In this document: piece by piece, positions 1 through 5,675 of the stretch
How the letters are laid out: the number at the start of each line of letters is the position of its first letter
Position numbering within the stretch: position 1 is the first letter of the stretch
NCBI GenBank assembly: GCA_900770205.1
Contig: CAAGJV010000133.1
Location: 1-5,675, forward strand
Direction of reading: 5' to 3'
From: Desulfovibrionaceae bacterium
GTDB taxonomy: Bacteria; Desulfobacterota; Desulfovibrionia; Desulfovibrionales; Desulfovibrionaceae
DNA: 5,675 bases
Position numbers and translations under genes: made by a program
The notes under the pieces: generated by a model
Database searches by the model: none
What the model was told of the DNA's origin: nothing
Seen by the model: only the letters and a program-made list of their open reading frames with translations

Positions 1-1599
1 AACCGAGGGCAAGGCTCATTCTGTCTGCCAGGTGCCCTTCCTTCTGCAGAAAATACTCTTCAATGCGCTTGACAACTTCAAGAGTCTGCATGCGTGTCAC
101 CCCCTGCTGAAGCGTATAGAAAACCTGCAGGCGGCCCTGATCCTCCATAGGGAGAAAGCCTGTAGGAAGCAGGCGGAACAACGCCATCATGCCTGCGGTG
201 ATCAGCAGATAAAGAACAAGGCATCGGCCGGGGTGGCGCAGCCATGCGCCGGCATGGTGGACATACGCCCCGGTAAACCGGGAAAAGAAGCGCCCGAACA
301 GGCGGGAAAAACGCCCTTCTCCCACGGCAGAGCGCGGCCTCAGCAACGAGGCGCAGAGCGCCGGCGTAAAAACAACGGCCGTGGCCACGGAAAGAAACAT
401 GGCAGATACAATGGTGATGGAGAACTGCCGGTAAATGACCCCGACCGACCCGCCGAAAAAGGCCATGGGCAGGAACACGGCCGCCAGCACCACGGCAATG
501 CCCATAATGGCCCCCGTAATCTGTTCCATGGATTTGCGCGTGGCTTCCCGGGGGGAAAGATGCTCTTCCTCCATGATGCGCTCCACATTCTCCACCACAA
601 CAATGGCATCGTCCACAAGAAGGCCTATAGCCAGCACCATGCCGAACAGGGTAAGCGTATTCAGGCTGAAGCCGAACGCGGCCAGCCCCCCGGATGTTCC
701 AAGAAGCACCACAGGAATGGCGAGCGTAGGAATAAGCGTAGAACGCCAGCTCCCCAGAAAGACAAGAAGCACGGCAAAAACAAGCAGAACGGCCTCCGCC
801 AGCGTTTCCGCCACGCCCAGAAGCGAAGCCTCCACAAACGGCGTGGTATCGAAAACAATGCGGTAGTCCATGCCGGCAGGAAAGTACCTTTTCAGCTCTT
901 CCAGCTTATTAACAACGCGCTTCTTGGTATCCAGCGCATTGGCGCCGGAAGCGAGATTGACACCGAAGCCGGCCGCCGCTTCTCCATTGTAGCGGGTGAT
1001 GGTATCGTACCTCTCCTGCCCCATTTCCACGCGGGCCACATCTTTCACTCTCAGAACAGCGCCGTTCGCTTCGGTACGGAGAATGATGTTTTCAAAATCT
1101 TCCACGGTATTCAGGCGTTCCTGCGCCGTGACCACGGCGCTGAAAGACGTACCTTCCCCCTGGGGGATGCTGCCTATCTGCCCGGCGGAAACCTGGGCAT
1201 TCTGCGCCATAACGGCTGCCTTGATATCAGCCGGAACCAGGCTGTAGGCGTGCAGTTTTTCAGGGTCGAGCCATATCCGCATGGCATGTTTGGAGCCGTA
1301 GAGCCTTACGCTGCCTACCCCCGGCACACGCGCCAGCGTATCTGAAACATAGGTTCCCACATAGTCGACAATATCTGCGCTCCCCATGCTGCCATCGGTG
1401 GAAATAAAGGCAAACATGGCCATGAAGGCGCTGCTTGTCTTTTCCACCTTCACCCCGGTTTTCTGAACGCTCTCCGGAAGGTTGTTCAACGCCAGCTGAA
1501 CCTTGTTCATCACCTGTGTCTGAGCGATATCGGGATTGACAGACGGATCGAACGTAAGCTGCATGCGCACGCTCCCCGACATATCGCTGGTGGCAGGAA
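1..1599 (-). pseudogene. AcrB/MexB-type RND efflux pump, 5'-truncated remnant continuing past the left edge
   Basis: This is the inner-membrane proton/drug antiporter subunit of a hydrophobe/amphiphile (HAE1) RND efflux system. I translated the minus strand and found one frame open from about 1599 to the window edge, about 530 codons. It aligns by eye to E. coli AcrB from about residue 80 to about 600. Landmarks in order are ATSDMSGSVRMQLTF, PDIAQTQVMNKVQLAL, GVKVEKTSSAFM, AMRIWLDPEKL, AQNAQVSAGQIGS, DTTPFVEASL, then LLVDDAIVVVENVER. The two Asp of that last motif (codons at 613-608) match the AcrB proton-relay pair D407/D408. FFGGSVGVIYRQFSITI, TPALCASLL and GFLPMEDQG follow. Everything before the ATSD motif is missing, including the start codon and TM1. 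The upstream sequence is instead the adaptor gene in another frame. Internal ATGs such as the one at 1582-1580 have no clear RBS. A working pump is unlikely unless the junction is an assembly error. The C-terminal half lies outside the window. Confidence 0.88.
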
Positions 1600-1600
1600 T
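1590..1600 (-). other. Deletion junction joining adaptor and pump genes
   Basis: On the minus strand the adaptor frame reads HAVFLP, which matches the AcrA strand NAILVPQ. Within a few bases the adjacent frame picks up ATSDMSG, which matches AcrB SNSDSTG at about residue 80. The two genes are joined out of frame with no spacer. From AcrA and AcrB lengths the lost DNA would be roughly 540 bp plus any intergenic bases. The size is an estimate from the family; the abrupt switch is seen directly. Confidence 0.8.
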
Positions 1601-2481
1601 ACCGCATGGCGGGAAATGCCGAGCGTTACTTCCGCCCGCAAAGCCATCCGGGGCAAAAGAATGCGGGATGGGTTGGAAACTGCGGCGCGAAGCAGAATAT
1701 TTCCGGTACTCTCCTCAGCAGACACCTCGGAAAAGTCAATGCGGCACTCGCCCGGGTACGGCGTTCCGTCTTCCAGAAATATCCTCACCCTGCCGAACGT
1801 TTCCTTCTCCACCGGGCCTTCTTCTGCCATGCTGCGGGCCTTTGCCCACTCGGCCACGGGAAGCGCCATAACAACATACATAGGATCCGTCTGCCAGATG
1901 GAAGAAAGCTTTTCCGCCTGATGTTCCGTGACAAGCGCTCCTTCCGTCACGGACGAAAGCCCTATCTCTCCGGAAAGAGACGCGGTAATGGAGGTATAGC
2001 CCAGCCGGACAGCAGCCTCATCCATGGCTGCCTTTCTACTGATGCATTCCGCTTCTCCAGCGAGATACGCGGCATTGGCATCGTTGTAGTCCTGCTGGGA
2101 AATGGAAGAGGATGCAAGCATGGCTTTGCTTCTCTCCCGTTTAAGCTTCAGGGGAACAAGGTTGGCCTTCGCCTGTACCCAATCGGCTTTGGCACTCTCA
2201 TAAGCGGCACGATAAATGGCATCGTCCAGCAGGTAGAGTATCTCCCCTTCCTTCACGTGAGAGCCTTCCGTGAAAAGGCGCTTTTTGATGATGCCTGAAA
2301 TCTGCGGCCTTACTTCCGCCACACGAAAAGCCACAGCCCTTGCCGCCGTGGAAGCTGTGAACTTCGCTTCTCTCTCCGCAGCTTCCATAACCGCCACTTT
2401 CGGAAGTTCTGCCTGGCGAACAGAAGAAGAACTTTTCTTTCCACTGTCGTCGCAGGCGCTCAGCACCATAAGCAGCATGCC

Positions 2482-2487
2482 AAAAAA
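2482..2487 (-). other. Homopolymer (A6 on +, T6 on -) at the frameshift in the adaptor signal peptide
   Basis: The run sits exactly where the reading frame must change to join the RBS-preceded start at 2533 to the lipobox frame. With five T instead of six the product has a basic n-region (LKR), a hydrophobic core and an LSAC lipobox. It may be a mutation, a slippage site or a sequencing error. Confidence 0.7.
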
Positions 2488-2608
2488 CAGATGTTCCCAG
2501 GGCACGTTTCAACGAGAAGCCATTGTCGATCATGAATATCCTGCCTTGAATGTTTTTTAGAAAAAGAATGAAAGACCAAGCTGGCAGGATTGTGACCAAA
2601 GAAAGACA

Positions 2609-2632
2609 TATTATGGCAATATTGCCATAATA
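2609..2632. promoter_or_regulatory. Perfect 24-bp palindrome, candidate operator between divergent operons
   Basis: The half-site TATTATGGCAAT is followed directly by its exact reverse complement, with no spacer; pairing fails at the next base on each side. The centre lies about 87 bases from the adaptor ATG (2533) and about 84 bases from the regulator ATG (2705). It ends six bases before a possible -35 (TTGAAT, 2638) of the plus-strand operon. A symmetric site like this would suit a dimeric repressor or activator. OmpR-family regulators more often bind direct repeats, so the cognate protein could be the adjacent regulator or an unlinked one such as a TetR- or MarR-type protein. Binding is inferred. 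Confidence 0.65.
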
Positions 2633-2637
2633 ACCTA

Positions 2638-2666
2638 TTGAATCTCACTGTTTTTTCTACTAAATA
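2638..2666 (+). promoter_or_regulatory. Possible sigma-70 promoter for the two-component operon
   Basis: TTGAAT at 2638-2643 is followed after 17 bases by TAAATA at 2661-2666, in an AT-rich stretch upstream of the response regulator. The -35 is good but the -10 matches the consensus at only three of six positions, so the exact placement is uncertain. No equally convincing promoter was found on the minus strand for the efflux operon; a TTGCCA inside the palindrome (2624-2619) has a CACAAT only at a 19-base spacing. Confidence 0.3.
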
Positions 2667-2691
2667 TTAAATTTACTTCCAGTCCTTTCAC

Positions 2692-2697
2692 GAGGAG
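2692..2697 (+). promoter_or_regulatory. Ribosome binding site of the response regulator
   Basis: GAGGAG lies seven bases before the ATG at 2705, a strong Shine-Dalgarno match that fixes this start. Confidence 0.8.
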
Positions 2698-2704
2698 CAG
2701 AACT

Positions 2705-3430
2705 ATGAACGATGGGGCCCATATCTGTATCATTGACGATGATGCCGAACTCAGGGCTCTGTTAAAAAAGAAGCTGTCCTCCTACGGCTTCCGGGTAACC
2801 GCCTTTGCCGGCAGCACTCCTTTTTTTGCCTCGCTGGAACATTCCTCTTTCGATCTTATCATTCTTGATGTCATGCTCCCCGGAGAAGACGGCCTTTCCA
2901 TCTGCCGGAAACTGCGAAGTTCCGGAATGCCCATAACCGATGTACCCATCCTGTTTTTAAGTGCGCTTGGAGAAACGCTCGACCGCATTGTCGGCTTGGA
3001 GATCGGCGGCGACGACTACATGACCAAGCCTTTCGATCCCCGGGAGCTTCTTGCAAAAATCAAGGCTCTTTTAAGGCGCTCGCAGCGAAACGGCCTGCCA
3101 AGGGCAAACGGCAAGCTTTCCTTTGCCGGCTGGACGCTGGATATTCTTTCCCGCCAGCTTATAGACAGCGAGGGTGTTGTTGTTCCCCTCAGTTCCAGCG
3201 AATTTCATCTCCTGATGCTTTTCGTGGAACACCCTCACTGTGTGCTTACACGGGAACGCATCATGGAATTGTCCACCTTGCAGGGAAACGGCATATACGA
3301 CCGCAGTATCGATACGCAGATCAAAAGATTGCGCAGCAAGCTTCGCGACAATGGCCGGAAACCAAGCATCATACTCACCATGCGGGGCGATGGCTACATG
3401 TTCGCCTGTGATATACGAACAACGTCATGA
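2705..3430 (+). CDS. OmpR/PhoB-family two-component response regulator
   Basis: This is a 241-residue cytoplasmic transcription factor switched by phosphorylation from its partner kinase. The receiver domain (about 5-122) shows the acidic pocket (IIDDD, D11-D13), the phospho-acceptor D55 in LIILDVMLPGEDG, the switch Ser S86 in ILFLSA, Y105 and the conserved K108 in DDYMTKPFDPRELL. The C-terminal winged-helix DNA-binding domain (about 137-237) has the OmpR pattern: LSSSEFHLLMLFVEHPHCVLTRE, then YDRSIDTQIKRLRSKLRDNG, then a wing ending TMRGDGYMF. Length and domain order are normal, and no key residue is missing. Its stop codon overlaps the start of the kinase gene (ATGA at 3427-3430), which suggests translational coupling. 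Because it is divergent from an RND efflux operon, that operon is its likely target, as with AdeR. The exact subfamily cannot be named from the sequence alone. Confidence 0.95.
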   Translation: MNDGAHICIIDDDAELRALLKKKLSSYGFRVTAFAGSTPFFASLEHSSFDLIILDVMLPGEDGLSICRKLRSSGMPITDVPILFLSALGETLDRIVGLEIGGDDYMTKPFDPRELLAKIKALLRRSQRNGLPRANGKLSFAGWTLDILSRQLIDSEGVVVPLSSSEFHLLMLFVEHPHCVLTRERIMELSTLQGNGIYDRSIDTQIKRLRSKLRDNGRKPSIILTMRGDGYMFACDIRTTS

Positions 3431-4773
3431 AAAAACTTCTTCGCTTCGATTCCCTTCGCGGAAGGCTCATTTTTCTTACGCTTATCATCCTTGCGCTTAT
3501 TCAGATATGCCACGGAATCATGCTGGAAATGCTCCGTATGCAGCATAGAAGAGAAAGGGCTGTATGGCTTGCCCAGCAATCCGCCGAATGGTATGAACGC
3601 ATCAATAAAAAAACGCTCCAGAAACAGCATGACGAAATAGCCAGGCTGTCTCGTATGTACTCTCATTCCGAATGGACGTTTCATTTTTCCCTGAACGAAA
3701 ATCCTCCTACCTACGAAGGATTCACCGATCAGACATCGCCGGCGAAAGCGGCCCGAACCGTTCTTGGCGAAGCCCTTAAAGAAATAACCTCCCCTTCTCC
3801 CGCCTTTTCCGTTGGCTATGCCAACAATGCCGGGCGGCCCGCCCTTCGCATAGCCATACAGCTCGATAACGGCCTGTGGATTTCCATAACGCCTCTGCGA
3901 ACCGTATACGACAGGCTTGAACGCCTGCAGAGAATACTCCTCTTTTCAGAATTCTTCTTTTTTCTCGGCATTATGTTTTTCGTTCTCTACCGGGCCACCA
4001 GGCAGCTTGAAAGCCTGCGGAAAGCGGCAGAAGTATTTGCAAAGCACTCCGAAACGGAAGAAAAGCTTCCGGAAGAAGGATTTCTGGAAATCCGTGAAAC
4101 CGCTCGTTCCCTCAACCTCATGAGGGAACGTGTTCTTTCCGGAATGGAGGAAAGAAACAGAATGCTCTCCGCCCTCCGGCACGACATACGCACCCCTCTT
4201 ACACGGCTCCGTCTCTGGGCTGAGGAAGTGCAGCCGGAGGAACTCCGGGAAAGAATTTTCGATAATGCCGGACAGATACAGGATATGGTCAATCAGAGCA
4301 TACAGCTGGCCGAAAGCCTCAATACCAATGAAAAATGGGTATCTCTCGATCTCGGCGCCTTTCTGGAAAGCCTGGTAGACGATTATGCCGAGGAAGGAAA
4401 AAACGTTTCCATGGCTGCAGCGGAACCCTATGGAGTCATCATCCGCACACGCCCCGTATGCCTTCGCCGGTGCATTGCCAACCTTGTGGAAAACTCTCTT
4501 GCCTATGCCGGCGATGCGGAATTGAACCTTAAAAAAGACAGCGTTCACACCATAATAACGGTGGCCGACCATGGCCCGGGCATTCCAGATGACATGCTGA
4601 ACGAAGTCTGCAAGCCATGGGTACGGCTTGAACATTCAAGAAACAGAAAAACAGGCGGAACAGGTCTGGGGCTCACCATAGCCGCAAACATGGCTGTTAT
4701 TTCAGGGGCAGAGCTCAAACTTTCCAACATGGCATACGGCGGGCTGCAGGCTTCCATTATTTTTCCATCCTGA
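3427..4773 (+). CDS. Membrane-bound sensor histidine kinase, EnvZ-like, partner of the adjacent regulator
   Basis: This 448-residue inner-membrane kinase would autophosphorylate on His and pass the phosphate to the upstream-encoded regulator. A first membrane helix (about 13-34, RLIFLTLIILALIQICHGIM) is followed by a periplasmic sensor of about 130 residues that I do not recognise. The second helix (about 169-188) contains SEFFFFLGIMFFVLY. A HAMP-like linker (about 189-242) follows. The dimerisation domain carries the H-box LSALRHDIRTPLTRLR with phospho-acceptor H252. The ATPase domain shows the N-box ANLVENSLAYAG (N352, N356), the G1 box DHGPGIPDD (D381), an F-box-like KPWVRLEHS and the G2 box GGTGLGLTIA. 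All catalytic boxes are present, so it should be active. The start overlaps the regulator stop by four bases. What it senses is unknown; the efflux context suggests a toxic compound or envelope stress. Confidence 0.95.
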   Translation: MKKLLRFDSLRGRLIFLTLIILALIQICHGIMLEMLRMQHRRERAVWLAQQSAEWYERINKKTLQKQHDEIARLSRMYSHSEWTFHFSLNENPPTYEGFTDQTSPAKAARTVLGEALKEITSPSPAFSVGYANNAGRPALRIAIQLDNGLWISITPLRTVYDRLERLQRILLFSEFFFFLGIMFFVLYRATRQLESLRKAAEVFAKHSETEEKLPEEGFLEIRETARSLNLMRERVLSGMEERNRMLSALRHDIRTPLTRLRLWAEEVQPEELRERIFDNAGQIQDMVNQSIQLAESLNTNEKWVSLDLGAFLESLVDDYAEEGKNVSMAAAEPYGVIIRTRPVCLRRCIANLVENSLAYAGDAELNLKKDSVHTIITVADHGPGIPDDMLNEVCKPWVRLEHSRNRKTGGTGLGLTIAANMAVISGAELKLSNMAYGGLQASIIFPS

Positions 4774-4780
4774 ACCGAAC

Positions 4781-4795
4781 GCCGTTTAAAACGGC
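4781..4795 (+). repeat. Short inverted repeat between kinase and third gene
   Basis: GCCGTTT and AAACGGC flank a single A, so a practical RNA hairpin would have a 6-bp stem and a 3-base loop. It lies 7 bases after the kinase stop and 13 bases before the next ATG, with no U-tract after it, so it is not a convincing terminator. It might tune mRNA stability or translation of the downstream gene, or be chance. Confidence 0.4.
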
Positions 4796-4808
4796 ATTAA
4801 GGTGAACT

Positions 4809-5399
4809 ATGAACGTACTATCACTTCTGCGCAGAAAAAAAGGCCGGACAGGCACGAGCAAAAGTCTTTCTCCGTTTCAAAAAAATATGCCGGAATCTCA
4901 CCAGGAAAAACAAAATCCCCCAAAGAATATTCTTCCCGATGTTCTTAAGGAACTTCAAAAGGATGGATTTCTTTTTACGCCCTGGAACGAAAACGAATCC
5001 CGGTCTCATATTTTTACCTATCAGGGAGAGCGCTACCTTCTTACCATAAGAGAAGACAGCAATCTTCTCACCCTCACCAAAGTACAGGAACTTCACACCT
5101 GGCTGGATGAAGACGCTGTCTACCGAATATGCGTGGAAGCATCGGAGCGGGCCGTATGCTCAAAAATCTGCGTTCTCAGCGTAAAGCAGGAACAAGATGG
5201 ACTTCAGGAATATATCCTCACCGTCACATGCCAGTTTTTTACCACGCCAGATACGGTAAGAACATTCTTCATCAACTATCTTGGAACGATGCAGGAAACC
5301 ATCGGTATTTTTAACGCCTATTACGAACGCATGAAAAAAAATCTTGCCCAGGCGGCAGAAACAGCTGCCGCCATGCAGGAAAACCCCTTACTGCAATAG
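4809..5399 (+). CDS. Small soluble protein of unknown function, possibly YbjN-like, third gene of the two-component operon
   Basis: This 196-residue protein has no signal peptide or membrane helix and is probably cytoplasmic. The start at 4809 has AAGGTG four bases upstream and lies 35 bases after the kinase stop, which suggests co-transcription. Residues 1-42 are basic, polar and probably disordered. A compact alpha/beta domain spans about 43-175: a leading helix (ILPDVLKELQKDGFLFTPW), strands in HIFTYQGERYLLTIRED, LLTLTKVQEL, YRICVEASERA, SKICVLSV and EYILTVTCQFF, then a helix from TTPDTVRTFFINYLGTM to YYERM. The C-terminus is an Ala/Gln-rich helix. This order resembles the YbjN-like or type III secretion chaperone-like fold, but that rests on pattern only and not on any conserved catalytic motif. 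It could be an accessory factor of the signalling pair. I do not assign a function. Confidence 0.85.
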   Translation: MNVLSLLRRKKGRTGTSKSLSPFQKNMPESHQEKQNPPKNILPDVLKELQKDGFLFTPWNENESRSHIFTYQGERYLLTIREDSNLLTLTKVQELHTWLDEDAVYRICVEASERAVCSKICVLSVKQEQDGLQEYILTVTCQFFTTPDTVRTFFINYLGTMQETIGIFNAYYERMKKNLAQAAETAAAMQENPLLQ

Positions 5400-5415
5400 G
5401 CAGTTTTTCCTTAAC

Positions 5416-5454
5416 AAAAAAAGAGCAGGGGAAAACTTCCATCTGCTCTTTTTC
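5416..5454. terminator. Bidirectional rho-independent terminator between convergent genes
   Basis: An 11-bp stem (AAAAAGAGCAG at 5418-5428 with its complement at 5443-5453) encloses a 14-base loop that can extend by a GGAA/TTCC pairing. The right arm ends in a T-tract for plus-strand transcripts. The A-run at 5416-5422 supplies the T-tract for the minus strand. It lies 16 bases after the stop of the small-protein gene and about 28 bases beyond the stop of the convergent transporter gene, so it can serve both. Confidence 0.85.
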
Positions 5455-5482
5455 TCTCCGTATCAGCTAGAAGCAGTAGCCG

Positions 5483-5675
5483 CTATTTTTTTTCTCTGGC
5501 ATAGCTTTTCACCGTAAAGGCAAACACTGCCATGGAAAGCACCAGAAAGGCGAGGAGCGCAAACTGTGCCATACGCAGCCCTGCCGCGCCGCCGCCGAAC
5601 GCATCGGAAAGAAAGCCGATGATAAGCGGCCCCCAGGCCCCCCCGCAAAGAAAGACCAGCGCGCCCAGAATGCCG
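5483..5675 (-). CDS. C-terminal fragment of a probable major facilitator superfamily (MFS) transporter
   Basis: Only the last 63 codons are inside the window; the gene enters from the right edge and stops at the TAG at 5485-5483. The translated end starts GILGALVFLCGGAWGPLIIG, a glycine-rich membrane helix. It continues FLSDAFGGGAAGLRMAQ, a loop with the GPxxxGxxSD pattern seen near the end of many MFS carriers. A final membrane helix (FALLAFLVLSMAVFAFTV) and a short basic cytoplasmic tail (KSYAREKK) follow. This fits helices 11 and 12 of a 12-helix permease. The substrate cannot be told from this fragment. It is convergent with the two-component operon and shares its terminator, so it belongs to a separate transcription unit. 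Confidence 0.75.
   Translation of the reverse strand, partial: GILGALVFLCGGAWGPLIIGFLSDAFGGGAAGLRMAQFALLAFLVLSMAVFAFTVKSYAREKK

Larger units (their letters stand above)
1510..2533 (-). pseudogene. AcrA/MexA-type periplasmic adaptor (membrane fusion) lipoprotein, frameshifted at the 5' end and truncated at the 3' end
   Basis: This is the periplasmic adaptor linking an RND pump to an outer-membrane channel. The readable frame runs from 2505 (a GTG without RBS) to a stop at 1510, 331 codons. It contains a lipobox LSAC with Cys at residue 18, a barrel-sandwich/lipoyl segment (AFRVAEVRPQISGIIKKRLF and TEGSHVKEGEILYLLDD, about residues 59-95), an alpha-hairpin (about 98-165), the second lipoyl half (YTSITASLSGEIGLSSVTEG) and a beta-barrel domain ending LLRAAVSNPSRILLPRMALR. 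After about P305 the family pattern stops; the last 26 or so residues are out-of-frame pump sequence. About 100 C-terminal residues, the membrane-proximal domain, are missing compared with AcrA. The better start is the ATG at 2533-2531, preceded by AGGA. It reads MIDNGFSLKRALGTSVF but runs out of frame at the A6 tract 2482-2487 (T6 on this strand). Removing one base there joins it to GMLLMVLSAC, giving a classic lipoprotein signal. The gene was probably the first of the efflux operon. It appears inactivated twice. Confidence 0.85.

Noticed and set aside
32..1345. A 437-codon plus-strand reading frame opposite the pump gene
   Set aside because: It is antisense to a frame with clear AcrB motifs, is very rich in His, Arg, Gly and Lys with no recognisable domain, and has no convincing RBS. 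It is a shadow of the pump's codon bias.
1510..1610. Programmed frameshift or deliberate adaptor-pump fusion
   Set aside because: No slippery site is evident. More than a frame change is needed, since about 100 adaptor residues and about 80 pump residues including TM1 are absent.
2198..2599. A 133-codon minus-strand frame overlapping the adaptor start
   Set aside because: Only its part from the ATG at 2533 to the T6 tract is meaningful, as the natural signal peptide. After the tract it is out-of-frame adaptor sequence without family motifs.
3946..4635. A 229-codon minus-strand frame inside the kinase gene
   Set aside because: It lies opposite the catalytic core of a clearly intact histidine kinase and shows no domain of its own.
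4781..4795. Terminator after the kinase gene
   Set aside because: The stem is short and is followed by ATTAAGG, not a T-tract. The next gene starts 13 bases later with an RBS, so transcription probably continues.
5463..5648. A 61-codon minus-strand frame at the right edge
   Set aside because: A different minus-strand frame gives a hydrophobic MFS-like C-terminus ending at 5483. The alternative is rich in Arg and Cys and lacks membrane character.
1..5675. tRNA or rRNA genes, CRISPR arrays, insertion sequences, phage or defence genes
   Set aside because: No tandem spaced repeats, transposase motifs, terminal inverted repeats or tRNA-like cloverleaf sequences were seen while reading both strands; nearly all bases are explained by the listed genes.

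Overview
The window looks like chromosomal DNA from a Gram-negative bacterium. It encodes an AcrA/MexA-type periplasmic adaptor with a lipoprotein signal, an AcrB-type inner-membrane RND pump, and an OmpR/EnvZ-type two-component pair. GC content is moderate and coding is dense. The lineage cannot be fixed from this sequence; a desulfovibrio-like (Desulfobacterota) or other proteobacterial host would fit, but that is only an impression.

Left part (1 to about 2533, minus strand): a damaged tripartite efflux operon. The adaptor gene comes first (2533 down to about 1600) and the AcrB-like pump follows (about 1599 down to the left edge). Two lesions are visible. A 6-base A/T tract at 2482-2487 puts the natural start and signal peptide (ATG at 2533, with an RBS) out of frame with the rest of the adaptor. 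Near 1590-1600 the adaptor ends abruptly and sequence matching AcrB from about residue 80 begins in another frame. The adaptor C-terminus, the spacer between the genes and the pump N-terminus with its first membrane helix are therefore missing. The remaining pump frame is open and well conserved to the edge, so the damage looks recent, or it is an assembly error.

Middle (2534-2704): a divergent intergenic region with a perfect 24-bp palindrome (2609-2632), almost equidistant from the two divergent start codons and a strong operator candidate.

Right part (2705-5399, plus strand): an apparently intact three-gene operon. It holds an OmpR-family response regulator, a histidine kinase whose ATG overlaps the regulator stop codon (ATGA), and a 196-residue soluble protein that resembles YbjN-like proteins only at the level of pattern. 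A terminator that can work in both directions (5416-5454) closes it. A convergent minus-strand gene at the right edge encodes the C-terminus of a probable MFS transporter.

Inferred working: the two-component system would sense an envelope or chemical signal and control the divergent efflux operon, as AdeRS does for AdeABC. Here the regulators appear intact while the pump operon appears broken. No RNA genes, insertion sequences, CRISPR arrays or phage genes were seen.
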